Below are positions 1 to 7,515 of a stretch of 64,000 nt of DNA, one piece after another. The position numbers and the translations under genes were made by a program. The notes beneath the pieces are model-generated. The model worked only from the letters and a program-made list of their open reading frames with translations. It was not told the origin of the DNA and did not search any database. Each line of letters starts with the position of its first letter. Positions within the stretch are counted from its first letter, which is position 1. The stretch lies in NCBI RefSeq assembly GCF_041287255.1, contig NZ_JBGGTX010000006.1, positions 27,866-91,865 on the forward strand, read 5' to 3'. This DNA comes from Tamlana flava. Lineage in GTDB: Bacteria; Bacteroidota; Bacteroidia; Flavobacteriales; Flavobacteriaceae.

Positions 1-261
1 TACGAAAAGAATATACTTTGGGACAAAATAAAGGAAATTGGAGGCGAAAATCCAAGCGACATCAAGGCTAACATTAAAGTGGCAGACGAAAGTGTTTATG
101 CCCGACATATTGTTAAAAAAGGTGAAACCTTAGGTAAAATAGCCAAGCACTATTACGGTAATGCCGCAAAATACCAAGCCATATTTAAGGCCAACACCAA
201 TATTTTAAAGAACCCAGATTTAATTTATCCGGACCAAGAATTGGTTATTCCAAATCTATAA
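1..261 (+). CDS. LysM domain protein, C-terminal part (Kbp/YgaU-like)
   Basis: The frame is open from the first base of the window, so this is the C-terminal 86 residues of a longer protein; the GTG at 79 is an internal codon. From about residue 35 the sequence forms one LysM domain, with the motif VKKGETLGKIAKHYYG followed by an IFKANTNIL...IYPDQELVIP ending. That ending is characteristic of the small BON-LysM proteins related to E. coli Kbp (YgaU), a K+-binding protein. The region before the LysM, ending in GGENPSDIKANIKVADE, would fit the end of a BON domain, but the rest lies outside the window. A LysM domain suggests peptidoglycan binding, although Kbp itself is cytoplasmic. A strong terminator follows directly. 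Confidence 0.8.
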   Translation, partial: YEKNILWDKIKEIGGENPSDIKANIKVADESVYARHIVKKGETLGKIAKHYYGNAAKYQAIFKANTNILKNPDLIYPDQELVIPNL

Positions 262-284
262 GATTCAAAAACATTGAAGCATCA

Positions 285-313
285 AGCGAAACTGCAAAAG
301 TTTCGCTTTTTTT
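285..313 (+). terminator. Rho-independent terminator after the LysM gene
   Basis: A perfect 9-bp inverted repeat (AGCGAAACT / AGTTTCGCT, 285-293 and 299-307) with a 5-nt loop is followed by a T run. It begins 24 nt after the LysM stop codon and ends before the acetyltransferase gene, so it separates the two transcripts. Confidence 0.85.
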
Positions 314-350
314 ATTTTATTACATTTGAAAAGCATTCTTTTTAAACCTT

Positions 351-923
351 ATGGAAGCACCAACCCTGGAAAATCATCGTGTAAAACTAACGCTATTCGG
401 CATGGGCAATTACAAGCATTTAACCGATATTGCCAAAGAAAGCAATTTAGTGCAATACTCCCCTAGTAAAATTAATACGCCTGAAGATTTAAAGGAATAC
501 GTTCAAGAAGCTGTTGACGCCTATTACCATAAAACTGCCATACCCTTTATTGTTTTTGATAAGAAAAGAAAAGCCTTTGCTGGTTGCACTCGTTTCGGGT
601 TAATCAATTGGCACAATAAAGTATTACATATTGGCTGGACATGGATCGGCGACGCATTTCAAGGTACGGGACTAAATAAACACATGAAGTTTTTAATGCT
701 GCAATATGCCTTTGAAACCCTGAAATTTGATAAAGTTGAATTTCGGGTTGATGAGCGCAACATAAAATCTAGAAAAGCCGTTGAAAAACTGGGTGCCAAA
801 CTGGAAGGTATTTTACGTAAAGACACGTTGATGTTGGACGGTTTTAAACGAAGCACCTGCTGTTACGGTATTTTAAGCGAAGAATGGGCGAAAATTAAAC
901 GCACTGTTTTTGGTGGGTTTTAG
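351..923 (+). CDS. GNAT family N-acetyltransferase (RimJ/RimL-like)
   Basis: A 190-residue protein of the GNAT superfamily, which transfers an acetyl group from acetyl-CoA to an amine, often a protein N-terminus. The acetyl-CoA loop is visible at residues 100-110 as GDAFQGTGLNK (Q/RxxGxG/A motif). It is followed by the DERNIKSRKAVEKLGA segment (134-149) and the G-F-K-R-S...Y-G-I-L end typical of the RimJ/RimL branch. Length is normal for the family. ATG at 351 is the first start after the upstream terminator. The natural substrate cannot be read from the sequence. The gene appears monocistronic. Confidence 0.85.
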   Translation: MEAPTLENHRVKLTLFGMGNYKHLTDIAKESNLVQYSPSKINTPEDLKEYVQEAVDAYYHKTAIPFIVFDKKRKAFAGCTRFGLINWHNKVLHIGWTWIGDAFQGTGLNKHMKFLMLQYAFETLKFDKVEFRVDERNIKSRKAVEKLGAKLEGILRKDTLMLDGFKRSTCCYGILSEEWAKIKRTVFGGF

Positions 924-1016
924 GGTATTGCGCTTATCAATGATAATTAAAAACTAGTTATCAACAATTTAGCCCGTAAGCATATTTTTTCTAATTTTAA
1001 AGAAACCTAAACAGTT

Positions 1017-1730
1017 ATGCAAGTAGATATCCAAAAGCAATTATTAAAACAGCGCAACAAGCACAACAAGGGCGTAGATATTTTACAACAGGTGCAAGAG
1101 GTTTTGGCACAAGATTTCGCCCACGAAACTTCTATTCAAAACGCTTTGGCAGATAACACAACTAACCTTGAACACAACACCTTGAACCTAGATTTGCTGG
1201 AAACCAACAGGATTTTCCATATTGAGGATATTAAAAATATTTGTATTACCTACCGTTTACGTTTTTTGGAAAGCCATTTGTTTAAAAACGATATCCCAGC
1301 TGAAGCTATTCGTAAAATAAAACAAATGGAAAAAGCGCACAACACTACCCTAGGCGGTTTTAAAATTATGGCACCCAGCAAATTGTTCCGTTTAGAAAAC
1401 TACGACGACCCTTTACTTTTTGCGCCCATTGGCAATGGCTATTACTATTTAATCCACAAATGGGGCAAAGATTTAAGCGTGTGGCGCAAATGGCTTATGT
1501 ATCCGTTTAGAAACCTGGATACCATTATTGTAAGTACCGTTGTGGCGGCCATTTTAATTGCCCTTAGTTTTCCAGAAAGCTATTACCACCCCGATTATAA
1601 AACCACGCAATTTATCTTTCTGTGCTTTTTTTGGTTTAAGGTTATTGGGTTCTGCCTCATTTTCTTTGGGGTAAGCCGTGGCAAGAATTTTAATTCCGCT
1701 ATTTGGGATAGCCGATATGTGAATCATTAA
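1017..1730 (+). CDS. Uncharacterised membrane protein
   Basis: I do not recognise this 237-residue protein. The first 150 residues are polar and probably cytoplasmic, with a helical, possibly coiled-coil N-terminus. Two hydrophobic segments follow: about residues 168-187 (TIIVSTVVAAILIALSF) and 200-220 (FIFLCFFWFKVIGFCLIFFG). The short tail is polar. The ATG at 1017 follows a 90-bp gap. The gene converges on the permease gene, with only 12 nt between the two stop codons. It may be a conserved Flavobacteriaceae protein, but I can support no function. Confidence 0.6.
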   Translation: MQVDIQKQLLKQRNKHNKGVDILQQVQEVLAQDFAHETSIQNALADNTTNLEHNTLNLDLLETNRIFHIEDIKNICITYRLRFLESHLFKNDIPAEAIRKIKQMEKAHNTTLGGFKIMAPSKLFRLENYDDPLLFAPIGNGYYYLIHKWGKDLSVWRKWLMYPFRNLDTIIVSTVVAAILIALSFPESYYHPDYKTTQFIFLCFFWFKVIGFCLIFFGVSRGKNFNSAIWDSRYVNH

Positions 1731-1742
1731 AGAACAGGAGAC

Positions 1743-3023
1743 CTATATTCTATTTTCGGTTTTTTTATACATACATTCGGCCAAAAAGCACACGAAAACA
1801 ATAGCTGCAGAAACCACGACTCCTATGAAATTTGAGGCATATTGTTGGTTTATTAAAACAATTGAAGCCACAATACACAGTACAAAACCAATTAAAGGAA
1901 TGGTTTTATTGCTTTGTGTTTTCTTTGACAATCGATAGCCTGCTAAATTAACTATGCTAAAAATGATTAAAAAACCAACACTTCCCGCCGTTGAAATACT
2001 TTCCAAGTCAAGCGTATTCACCAAAATTAAGGTCGCTACTGAGGTAATCAACAAGCCAATGGGTTGGTTCCATAATTTAAAGGTGAAATGTTCCGGTAGT
2101 TCGTCGTCTTCAGCAATCTCATAATTCACCCTGCTGCCTCCGTAAAGCGAGGCGTTAATGGCTGAAAACGTTGAAATTAATGCTGCAATGGTGATAATGG
2201 TAAATCCAATACTGCCTAACATCGGTTTTGCGGCTTCGGCCAAAACATAATCTTCGGCTGTTTTAATTTTATCAAAAGATAACGAACCTACCGTTACCAA
2301 AGCAATAACAACATAAAGTACAATTACGAAGATTACCGAATAATAATAGGCTTTTGGAATATTTTTATCGGGATTTATTAGATTTCCGGCAACATTTGCT
2401 ATTAGCTCAAAACCTTCATAAGCAACAAAAATAACCATCCCACCAGCAAACAATTTTACAGGTGCTTGCCAATTAGAAATTGCCAACTGCGTTAAATTAG
2501 GATTACCAAACAATCCGTAAACACCAATGGCCACAAAAGCCAAAAGAATAATTAACTTAATGATTACGGCAAAGGATTCTATTTTCCCAACAACAGCAAT
2601 GCTGTAATAGTTGATGGCTGTAGCAAAAATAATGATGAAGCTGCTGTAGATATGGAAATCGACACTTTTATCCTGAGTGATTTCCCATAAATTGGGCGCA
2701 TATGAGCCAAATGCCGAAGCATAAAGAGATAACATAATCATGTAACTGACCCACAGCAGATTGTTTATACCACCACTAAAGACAGATTTTCCAAATCCTT
2801 GGTTGATAAATTTAACCGTACCACCACTTTCAGGATATTTTTTGGACAAATGAACATAACTGTAAGAGGTAATCAATGCCAAAAGACCCGCCAATAAAAA
2901 AGCGATTAGTGTACCGCCCTGCGCTAATGAAACGGCCAACCCCAATACGGCAAAAATGCCACCGCCAACCATGCCACCAACACCTATGGAAATGGCATCC
3001 TTTAGTTTTATTTTATCGCTCGT
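1743..3023 (-). CDS. APC superfamily amino acid permease, apparent ACG start
   Basis: An amino-acid/polyamine permease of the APC superfamily, about 11-12 membrane segments, 426 residues if read from 3023. The conserved first-helix motif reads ISIGVGGMVGGGIFAVLGLA. The first ATG in frame (2970-2972) falls inside this motif and would cut away half of the first helix. Reading upstream, the family-like N-terminus [M]SDKIKLKDAISIGVGG is intact back to an ACG codon at 3021-3023, directly preceded by an in-frame TAA (3024-3026). No ATG, GTG or TTG lies between. ACG is therefore either a non-canonical start or a recently mutated ATG. The gene lies 23 nt after the aldo/keto reductase stop and is probably co-transcribed with it. 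The substrate is unknown. Confidence 0.8.
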   Translation of the reverse strand, partial: TSDKIKLKDAISIGVGGMVGGGIFAVLGLAVSLAQGGTLIAFLLAGLLALITSYSYVHLSKKYPESGGTVKFINQGFGKSVFSGGINNLLWVSYMIMLSLYASAFGSYAPNLWEITQDKSVDFHIYSSFIIIFATAINYYSIAVVGKIESFAVIIKLIILLAFVAIGVYGLFGNPNLTQLAISNWQAPVKLFAGGMVIFVAYEGFELIANVAGNLINPDKNIPKAYYYSVIFVIVLYVVIALVTVGSLSFDKIKTAEDYVLAEAAKPMLGSIGFTIITIAALISTFSAINASLYGGSRVNYEIAEDDELPEHFTFKLWNQPIGLLITSVATLILVNTLDLESISTAGSVGFLIIFSIVNLAGYRLSKKTQSNKTIPLIGFVLCIVASIVLINQQYASNFIGVVVSAAIVFVCFLAECMYKKTENRI

Positions 3024-3046
3024 TTATACTGCAATTATAGCTTAGA

Positions 3047-4033
3047 TCAATACCCACCACGTATATGTTGGTGCACTTGGGTTTCATAAAGTTTCTTTAA
3101 CTGTTCGTGTATTTGAGGTGATAAATGCTCTAAATTTGAAACCACGGCATTACCAATAACTTGTTTTGGCGAGCTTGCCCCAGGAATGATGGTGCTAACC
3201 GCATCGTGGTCCAATATCCAACGCAAGGCCAATTGCACCATAGTTAAGTCATCAGGGAGGATGTCTTTCTTAATAGTTTCAACAAGTTCTAAACCTTTTT
3301 TAAAAGGCAATCCGGCAAACGTTTCACCCACATTAAAAGACTCACCATCTTTATTGAAATTTCTATGGTCGTTTTCTGGAAATTTAGTTTCAGCATCAAA
3401 CTTCCCGGTCAGCAAACCACTGGCCAATGGCAGTCGGACAATAATCCCAACTTCCTTTTCTTTTGCTTGAGGCAATAACTCTGAGACTAATTTTTGCCTA
3501 AAGATGTTAAAAATAACCTGCAAGGACAGCAAGCCTTCTTGCTTCATACAAATTAGTCCTTCCTCTACCGTTTCAACACTGGCACCAAAATGTTTGATGA
3601 GTCCTTCAGTTTGTAAATCGCGCAGCCAATTAAAAACTTCTCCATCTTTTAAATATTGGGTAGGAATGCAATGCAGTTGCAACAAATCCAAAGCATTCAC
3701 CTGTAAGCGCTGTAAAGAACCTTCCACGGTTCTTCGCAAAACATGTTTTGAATATTTATCGGGATAAGCATTTCCTGCCCTTCCAAACTTGGTTGCCACG
3801 CGGATATGCGCGTCGCATGTTTTTAAAAATTCGCCAATAAGGGTTTCACTTTTGCCGTTACCGTAAACATCGGCCGTATCAAAAAAGGTGATGCCATTAT
3901 TAACAGCTTCATCTAAAATATCGAACGCTCTATCTTTGGAAATAGCTTCGCCCCAATCAGCTCCCAATTGCCAGCAACCTAAACCGACTTCACTCACTTT
4001 AAAACCTTTTTCACCTAATATTCTTTTTTTCAC
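3047..4033 (-). CDS. Aldo/keto reductase
   Basis: A 328-residue NADPH-dependent aldo/keto reductase, reducing aldehydes or ketones in the cytoplasm. The catalytic tetrad is visible: D52 and Y57 in FDTADVYGNGKSE, K82 in VATKFGRAG, and H121 in LDLLQLHCIP. The C-terminal cofactor region (IIPGASSPKQVIGNA) is present. Length is that of the YhdN/IolS-like branch. ATG at 4033 gives the conserved MKKRILGEKGFKVSEVGLGCWQLG start. It is the first gene of a probable two-gene operon with the downstream permease, suggesting uptake and reduction of a related compound, which is inference. Confidence 0.9.
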   Translation of the reverse strand: MKKRILGEKGFKVSEVGLGCWQLGADWGEAISKDRAFDILDEAVNNGITFFDTADVYGNGKSETLIGEFLKTCDAHIRVATKFGRAGNAYPDKYSKHVLRRTVEGSLQRLQVNALDLLQLHCIPTQYLKDGEVFNWLRDLQTEGLIKHFGASVETVEEGLICMKQEGLLSLQVIFNIFRQKLVSELLPQAKEKEVGIIVRLPLASGLLTGKFDAETKFPENDHRNFNKDGESFNVGETFAGLPFKKGLELVETIKKDILPDDLTMVQLALRWILDHDAVSTIIPGASSPKQVIGNAVVSNLEHLSPQIHEQLKKLYETQVHQHIRGGY

Positions 4034-4273
4034 ACGTTTGAATTTTATTAATTACCTGATTATAAATTAATTATAAAATTAAGAACATGTGTAACCACCA
4101 CGTTCTCACATTAAAAATTTTAAACATTCCCTTTTGTGAATGTACTTTTAAAATTTATTTATGCTCGTTTTATCTATTTAATTTTTTGCAGCAACTTATT
4201 TTTCAGATATTCTAAATCGTATTGATAAAGATTCATTAAAATTACATTTATTAAATTGAAAATATCCTTTAAA

Positions 4274-4628
4274 ATGAAAATGTTTGTCTTAATCATGACT
4301 TTGTGTTTTAGTGGTTATTGTCAGGCCCAATTCATATCCGTGGGCGATGAATTGCTTTTTGGAGCAGCATATTAATATCGGGCACCACCTATGGTGTAGT
4401 GTACACCGCAACAAAGGACAAGAAAAAAACGTTTTAGTATAGTTTTGGTGCTTCGGTACTTACTGGTGTTGCCAATGAAGCTGTGGATAGCCAAGAGGAA
4501 AATAATAAGTTTTATACCGGAGAGGTCATTGCCACAGGAATTGGCGGACTAGTGTAAGCACAACTTTAAGCCTATTTGTTGGGAAAAAGAAAGACAAAAG
4601 ACGTGAGGAAATTGCTTTGGTTAACTAA
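4274..4628 (+). pseudogene. Decayed gene for a small secreted or membrane protein
   Basis: A start with a signal-peptide-like sequence (MKMFVLIMTLCFSGYCQAQF) runs into TAA after about 33 codons. Coding-like sequence continues in a second frame (ISGTTYGVVYTATKDKKK), then meets an in-frame TAG at 4435-4437 after ACG TTT. It goes on as YSFGASVLTGVANEAVD...GEVIATGIGGLV and shifts frame again near 4555 to STTLSLFVGKKKDKRREE, ending at TAA 4626-4628. The pieces join into one plausible protein of about 115 residues, with a cleavable signal and a small membrane region. Two frameshifts and one nonsense mutation therefore disable it. I recognise it only as a type of small hypothetical protein common in Flavobacteriaceae. 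Confidence 0.7.
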
Positions 4629-4676
4629 ATAATATTTTAGTTTGGAATAAGTTCATAATAATTTTTATTTTGAGAA

Positions 4677-4724
4677 TAAAAAAGCATGATTGTTGAGTTT
4701 AAAAGTTCATCAATCATGCTTTTC
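4677..4724. terminator. Bidirectional terminator between pseudogene and FAS1 gene
   Basis: A 16-bp inverted repeat with one mismatch (4681-4696 and 4707-4722) is flanked by A residues on the left and T residues on the right, so it can act on both strands. It lies between two convergent genes. Confidence 0.75.
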
Positions 4725-4747
4725 GCTATTAATCTTACACCATAAAT

Positions 4748-5749
4748 TTACGGTGTTAATACGGCTGTAATTACATGAATAACACCATTTGTAGCCTGAA
4801 CATTTAATAAACCAGGAACTAGCATGGCACTGTCGTTGATAGTTAAGGTTTCTAAATCCAAATCAAAATCTCCGTTAAGGGTAGTTACAGAGCCGCTAGA
4901 TAAATCACTTGAATATACACGACCTTCAACAACATGATATAATAAAATAGGAGCTAAATCATCAGCTGTTAAGCTATTAACCACTTCTATGGCCTCATCA
5001 ACAGTTGAAACCCCAAGAAGATCTATAAAAGCTTGATTTGTTGGGGCAAAAACAGTTAATTGGTCAAATGGACCGTCACCCATAAGTACTCCTGCTAAAT
5101 TAGCCTTTGTTGCTGCAGCTAACAAAACTGAAAACTCAGGGGCAAAACTACTAGCCAATTCAACTAAATTTTGAGTTGGAGGAAATAAAATGTCGTCAAT
5201 CGCATGAATCACTCCATTACGAGCTTCAATATCTGCTATAATTACATTAGATGAATTAATCATAACGCCAGAATCCAAATTAACTTCAATAGCGGCACCA
5301 TTTAATGTTGGCACTAATCCGTTTGATAAATCAGTACTAAAAACCATACCTGCAACGACATGATATAATAGGATATCTTTGATGCCCGGAAATGAACCTA
5401 TGTTCTTTTGGTCTAGACCATATTTTGCAAATGCAGCATCGGTTGGTGCAAATACAGTTAATTGATTTGATGATACCGTTCCTGCCAATTGGGTTTTGGC
5501 CAAAGCAACGCTTAAGGTCTTAAAAGTCGGTTTCTTCTCTATTTTTTCATTTGATTTTAGAGAACCAGCAGATGAAGATTCGTAATTTTTTAGTACATCA
5601 ACGATTGATGGCTTTTCTATTGAGTCATTTTGAGGCACGACTGCTTCGTTACTACAGGAAAATGTAAAAATTGATAAAACAAAAATAAGTATCATGGAAA
5701 GCAAGGTGGTAGAAGTCTGGGGTTTCAAATAATGGACAGTTGTTTTCAT
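4748..5749 (-). CDS. Lipoprotein with two FAS1 (fasciclin) domains
   Basis: A 333-residue surface or periplasmic adhesion-type protein. The N-terminus (residues 1-32) is hydrophobic and ends with FTFSC, a probable lipoprotein cleavage site at C32. Two FAS1 domains follow, about residues 60-190 and 195-333. Each has the H1 motif TVFAPTDAAF or TVFAPTNQAF, the LLYHVV motif and a final NGVIHAID or NGVIHVIT segment. FAS1 domains mediate cell or matrix adhesion. ATG at 5749 is the natural start. The gene is monocistronic, with a terminator downstream and a 140-bp AT-rich upstream region in which I found no clear promoter. Confidence 0.9.
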   Translation of the reverse strand: MKTTVHYLKPQTSTTLLSMILIFVLSIFTFSCSNEAVVPQNDSIEKPSIVDVLKNYESSSAGSLKSNEKIEKKPTFKTLSVALAKTQLAGTVSSNQLTVFAPTDAAFAKYGLDQKNIGSFPGIKDILLYHVVAGMVFSTDLSNGLVPTLNGAAIEVNLDSGVMINSSNVIIADIEARNGVIHAIDDILFPPTQNLVELASSFAPEFSVLLAAATKANLAGVLMGDGPFDQLTVFAPTNQAFIDLLGVSTVDEAIEVVNSLTADDLAPILLYHVVEGRVYSSDLSSGSVTTLNGDFDLDLETLTINDSAMLVPGLLNVQATNGVIHVITAVLTP

Positions 5750-5890
5750 TTTATTGTTTTTTGTTTAATGTTATTTAATTTTAGTTAAACATAATAATAT
5801 TGTTTAACTTTATGAAATATTTATTAAACAAAAAGACGAACCGTATAATATAATCCACCAAAAACCTAATTTGTGAGAAAAAAGAAAGAG

Positions 5891-6838
5891 TCAGCCAACT
5901 AAACGACTAATAATCTGTTTTGTAGGAAGAATTCGGGTCGTGTATTCTATACTTGGACCAGCAACCCAAACGGTCTTGTATGTTGCTTGTTTTGCAGCTT
6001 TTTCGGTAGCCCGCATACCAATTGAAAACCGAATCATCTTCACCCATTTTTTAAGCTTCTTGTTTTTATTCAAAATAGATTCAAGCCACGTTTGTTTCGT
6101 TCCTATTTTTTGCACGTAAGGTGTGTTTATAACGGTGCAAGGCGTGCCTGAAATGCGCTCGGTCATGACAATATCATCGGCTCCATAATCCACACAAGCT
6201 TGTTTGTATTCTTCGGTAACATTGGCTTCCTCCGAGGCTATAAACGGACTTCCCACAGAAACCCCGGCTGCACCATAGCCCAACATTTTATCAACATCGG
6301 CCTTGCACCCTACACCACCAGCAGAAATAATGGGAATATTGCAATGAACCTTTAATTCTTTGATTAGTTTTTCAGGAGCAATGTTTCCACGATGTCCTCC
6401 TGCCTCATTGTTTACAGCAATTATGGCATCTGCCCCCAAATCTTCCACCTTTTTGGCAAAGTTTAAATCTACCACATCACAAAACACCTTGATACCAACT
6501 TCATGCGCGCGATTAATGGTTTCGGCAGGATTGCCCAATGACGTAATGATAAAATCACAGCCTTCTTCACAAATCACATCCAACTGCCCTTTATATTTTA
6601 CGTTGGATTTGTTTACAATGAGATTAAACCCAAACGCCCCTCCTTTTGGCTTGGCGGCTTTTAACTCTCTCAAAGCTACTTTCAATTCATCGAGTGTTCG
6701 GTAATTCAGTGCAGGAATACAACCCGCAATACCACTATTCATGGCTTCTTTTACCATGGCCACATTGGAAACCAAAAACATGGGCGCTTGAATTATTGGA
6801 TGCTTAATTTGGAGTAATTTAGTTAGTTCGGTTTCCAT
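5891..6838 (-). CDS. Nitronate monooxygenase family flavoprotein
   Basis: A 315-residue TIM-barrel FMN enzyme of the nitronate monooxygenase (2-nitropropane dioxygenase) family, which oxidises alkyl nitronates. Visible motifs are APMFLVSN near the N-terminus, GAFGFNLIV, AVNNEAGGHRG with the family histidine, and the phosphate-binding IPIISAGGVG and GAAGVSVGSPFIASEEA. Length is normal. The start ATG at 6838 is preceded by a TATATTTG -7 element (6856-6863, minus strand). Next to this lies a copy of the 16-bp element ATTATGCGTGCATAAT (6870-6885), probably an operator. The gene is divergent from the first PepSY-like gene, and the same element is repeated in that gene's promoter. Confidence 0.85.
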   Translation of the reverse strand: METELTKLLQIKHPIIQAPMFLVSNVAMVKEAMNSGIAGCIPALNYRTLDELKVALRELKAAKPKGGAFGFNLIVNKSNVKYKGQLDVICEEGCDFIITSLGNPAETINRAHEVGIKVFCDVVDLNFAKKVEDLGADAIIAVNNEAGGHRGNIAPEKLIKELKVHCNIPIISAGGVGCKADVDKMLGYGAAGVSVGSPFIASEEANVTEEYKQACVDYGADDIVMTERISGTPCTVINTPYVQKIGTKQTWLESILNKNKKLKKWVKMIRFSIGMRATEKAAKQATYKTVWVAGPSIEYTTRILPTKQIISRLVG

Positions 6839-6855
6839 AGTGAAATTGATTTCAA

Positions 6856-6885
6856 CAAATATATAAAATATTATGCGTGCATAAT
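6856..6885 (-). promoter_or_regulatory. Nitronate monooxygenase promoter -7 element with 16-bp operator
   Basis: On the minus strand TATATTTG (6863 to 6856) matches the Bacteroidota -7 consensus TAnnTTTG, 17 nt before the start codon. The near-palindrome ATTATGCGTGCATAAT (6870-6885) lies in the spacer and -33 region, a position where a bound repressor would block RNA polymerase. I see no good TTG at the expected distance. The element occurs again at 6964-6979. Confidence 0.5.
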
Positions 6886-6942
6886 ACTTGATTATTAATT
6901 AGTTGCAAAATTATACTATACAAATTTATAAATATCTGATTG

Positions 6943-6987
6943 CATGATATTTATCATGTTTTTATTATGCGTGCATAATTATTTTTG
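6943..6987 (+). promoter_or_regulatory. Promoter of PepSY-like gene 1 with two operator-like dyads
   Basis: TATTTTTG at 6980-6987 is a perfect TAnnTTTG -7 element. The dyad CATGATA-TT-TATCATG (6943-6958) sits where the -33 element should be. The 16-bp element ATTATGCGTGCATAAT (6964-6979) fills the spacer and touches the -7 box. The inner TGATATTTATCA (6945-6956) ends 58 nt before the ATG, exactly as the equivalent dyad does in gene 2. This suggests one factor acting near -40 and a repressor acting between -33 and -7. Confidence 0.55.
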
Positions 6988-7014
6988 ACAATCAAATTTA
7001 TTAATTGTATTACC

Positions 7015-7515
7015 ATGAAAAATCTATTTTTAGGTGTAATGACTTTAGTTGTTGTCATTAAAGCCTATTCACAAACTATTAACTTGCCTGAAACAATAAT
7101 TACTATTAATTCAGATTATTTAAACGCCATAAATTTAAACGATTCTAACTTTTATGTAGCAAAGTTAGAACAGGCTTTGTTGAATTATAATCATTCTGAC
7201 ATATCGGAGCTTTATGATGATAAAAATGATATCTATAATGTGTCATTTAAACTTCCTGAGGCTGAAATAGTTGCTTCTTTCAACAAAGATGGAAAAATAG
7301 TAAAAACCTTTGAAAAATATAACAACATGCCTTTACCACTTGTTGTTATGAAAACCATTGCCGAAAAATATCCCGGTCATGGTATTATAGAGGGTGTTTA
7401 CCTTATTAAATACTACAGCCAAAAAGAGATACTACAACAAGAGTATAAAATTAAACTCAAAAACAACGATAGTATTCTTACCGTTAAAATCAATGAAAAG
7501 GGAGAGTTTATCTAG
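7015..7515 (+). CDS. PepSY-like secreted protein, paralog 1
   Basis: A 166-residue exported protein and the most divergent of three paralogs in this window. The signal peptide is MKNLFLGVMTLVVVIKAYSQ, cleaved about residue 20. Paralogs 2 and 3 share its order: LPE.I.T near the new N-terminus, Y.VSF..P, ...A.(Y/F)(D/N)K(D/N)GK(V/I)(I/V)(R/K)T.E...N, a segment on Y(F)P, and a final YK(I/V)KL.N.D...V.(V/I)KINE.G(E/D)F. This resembles the PepSY-like (DUF2874 type) beta-lactamase-inhibitor-like fold. ATG at 7015 was chosen over a TTG at 6985 because it starts the signal peptide. The last 4 nt overlap the end of rlmI on the other strand. Function is unknown. Confidence 0.65.
   Translation: MKNLFLGVMTLVVVIKAYSQTINLPETIITINSDYLNAINLNDSNFYVAKLEQALLNYNHSDISELYDDKNDIYNVSFKLPEAEIVASFNKDGKIVKTFEKYNNMPLPLVVMKTIAEKYPGHGIIEGVYLIKYYSQKEILQQEYKIKLKNNDSILTVKINEKGEFI

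Noticed and set aside
4115..4158. Imperfect inverted repeat between the aldo/keto reductase and the pseudogene
   Set aside because: It lies between divergent starts, has a 3-nt bulge and is AT-rich; neither a terminator nor a clear operator.
6985..7014. TTG at 6985 as start of PepSY-like gene 1
   Set aside because: It overlaps the -7 element and adds residues before a normal signal peptide; ATG 7015 matches the paralogs.
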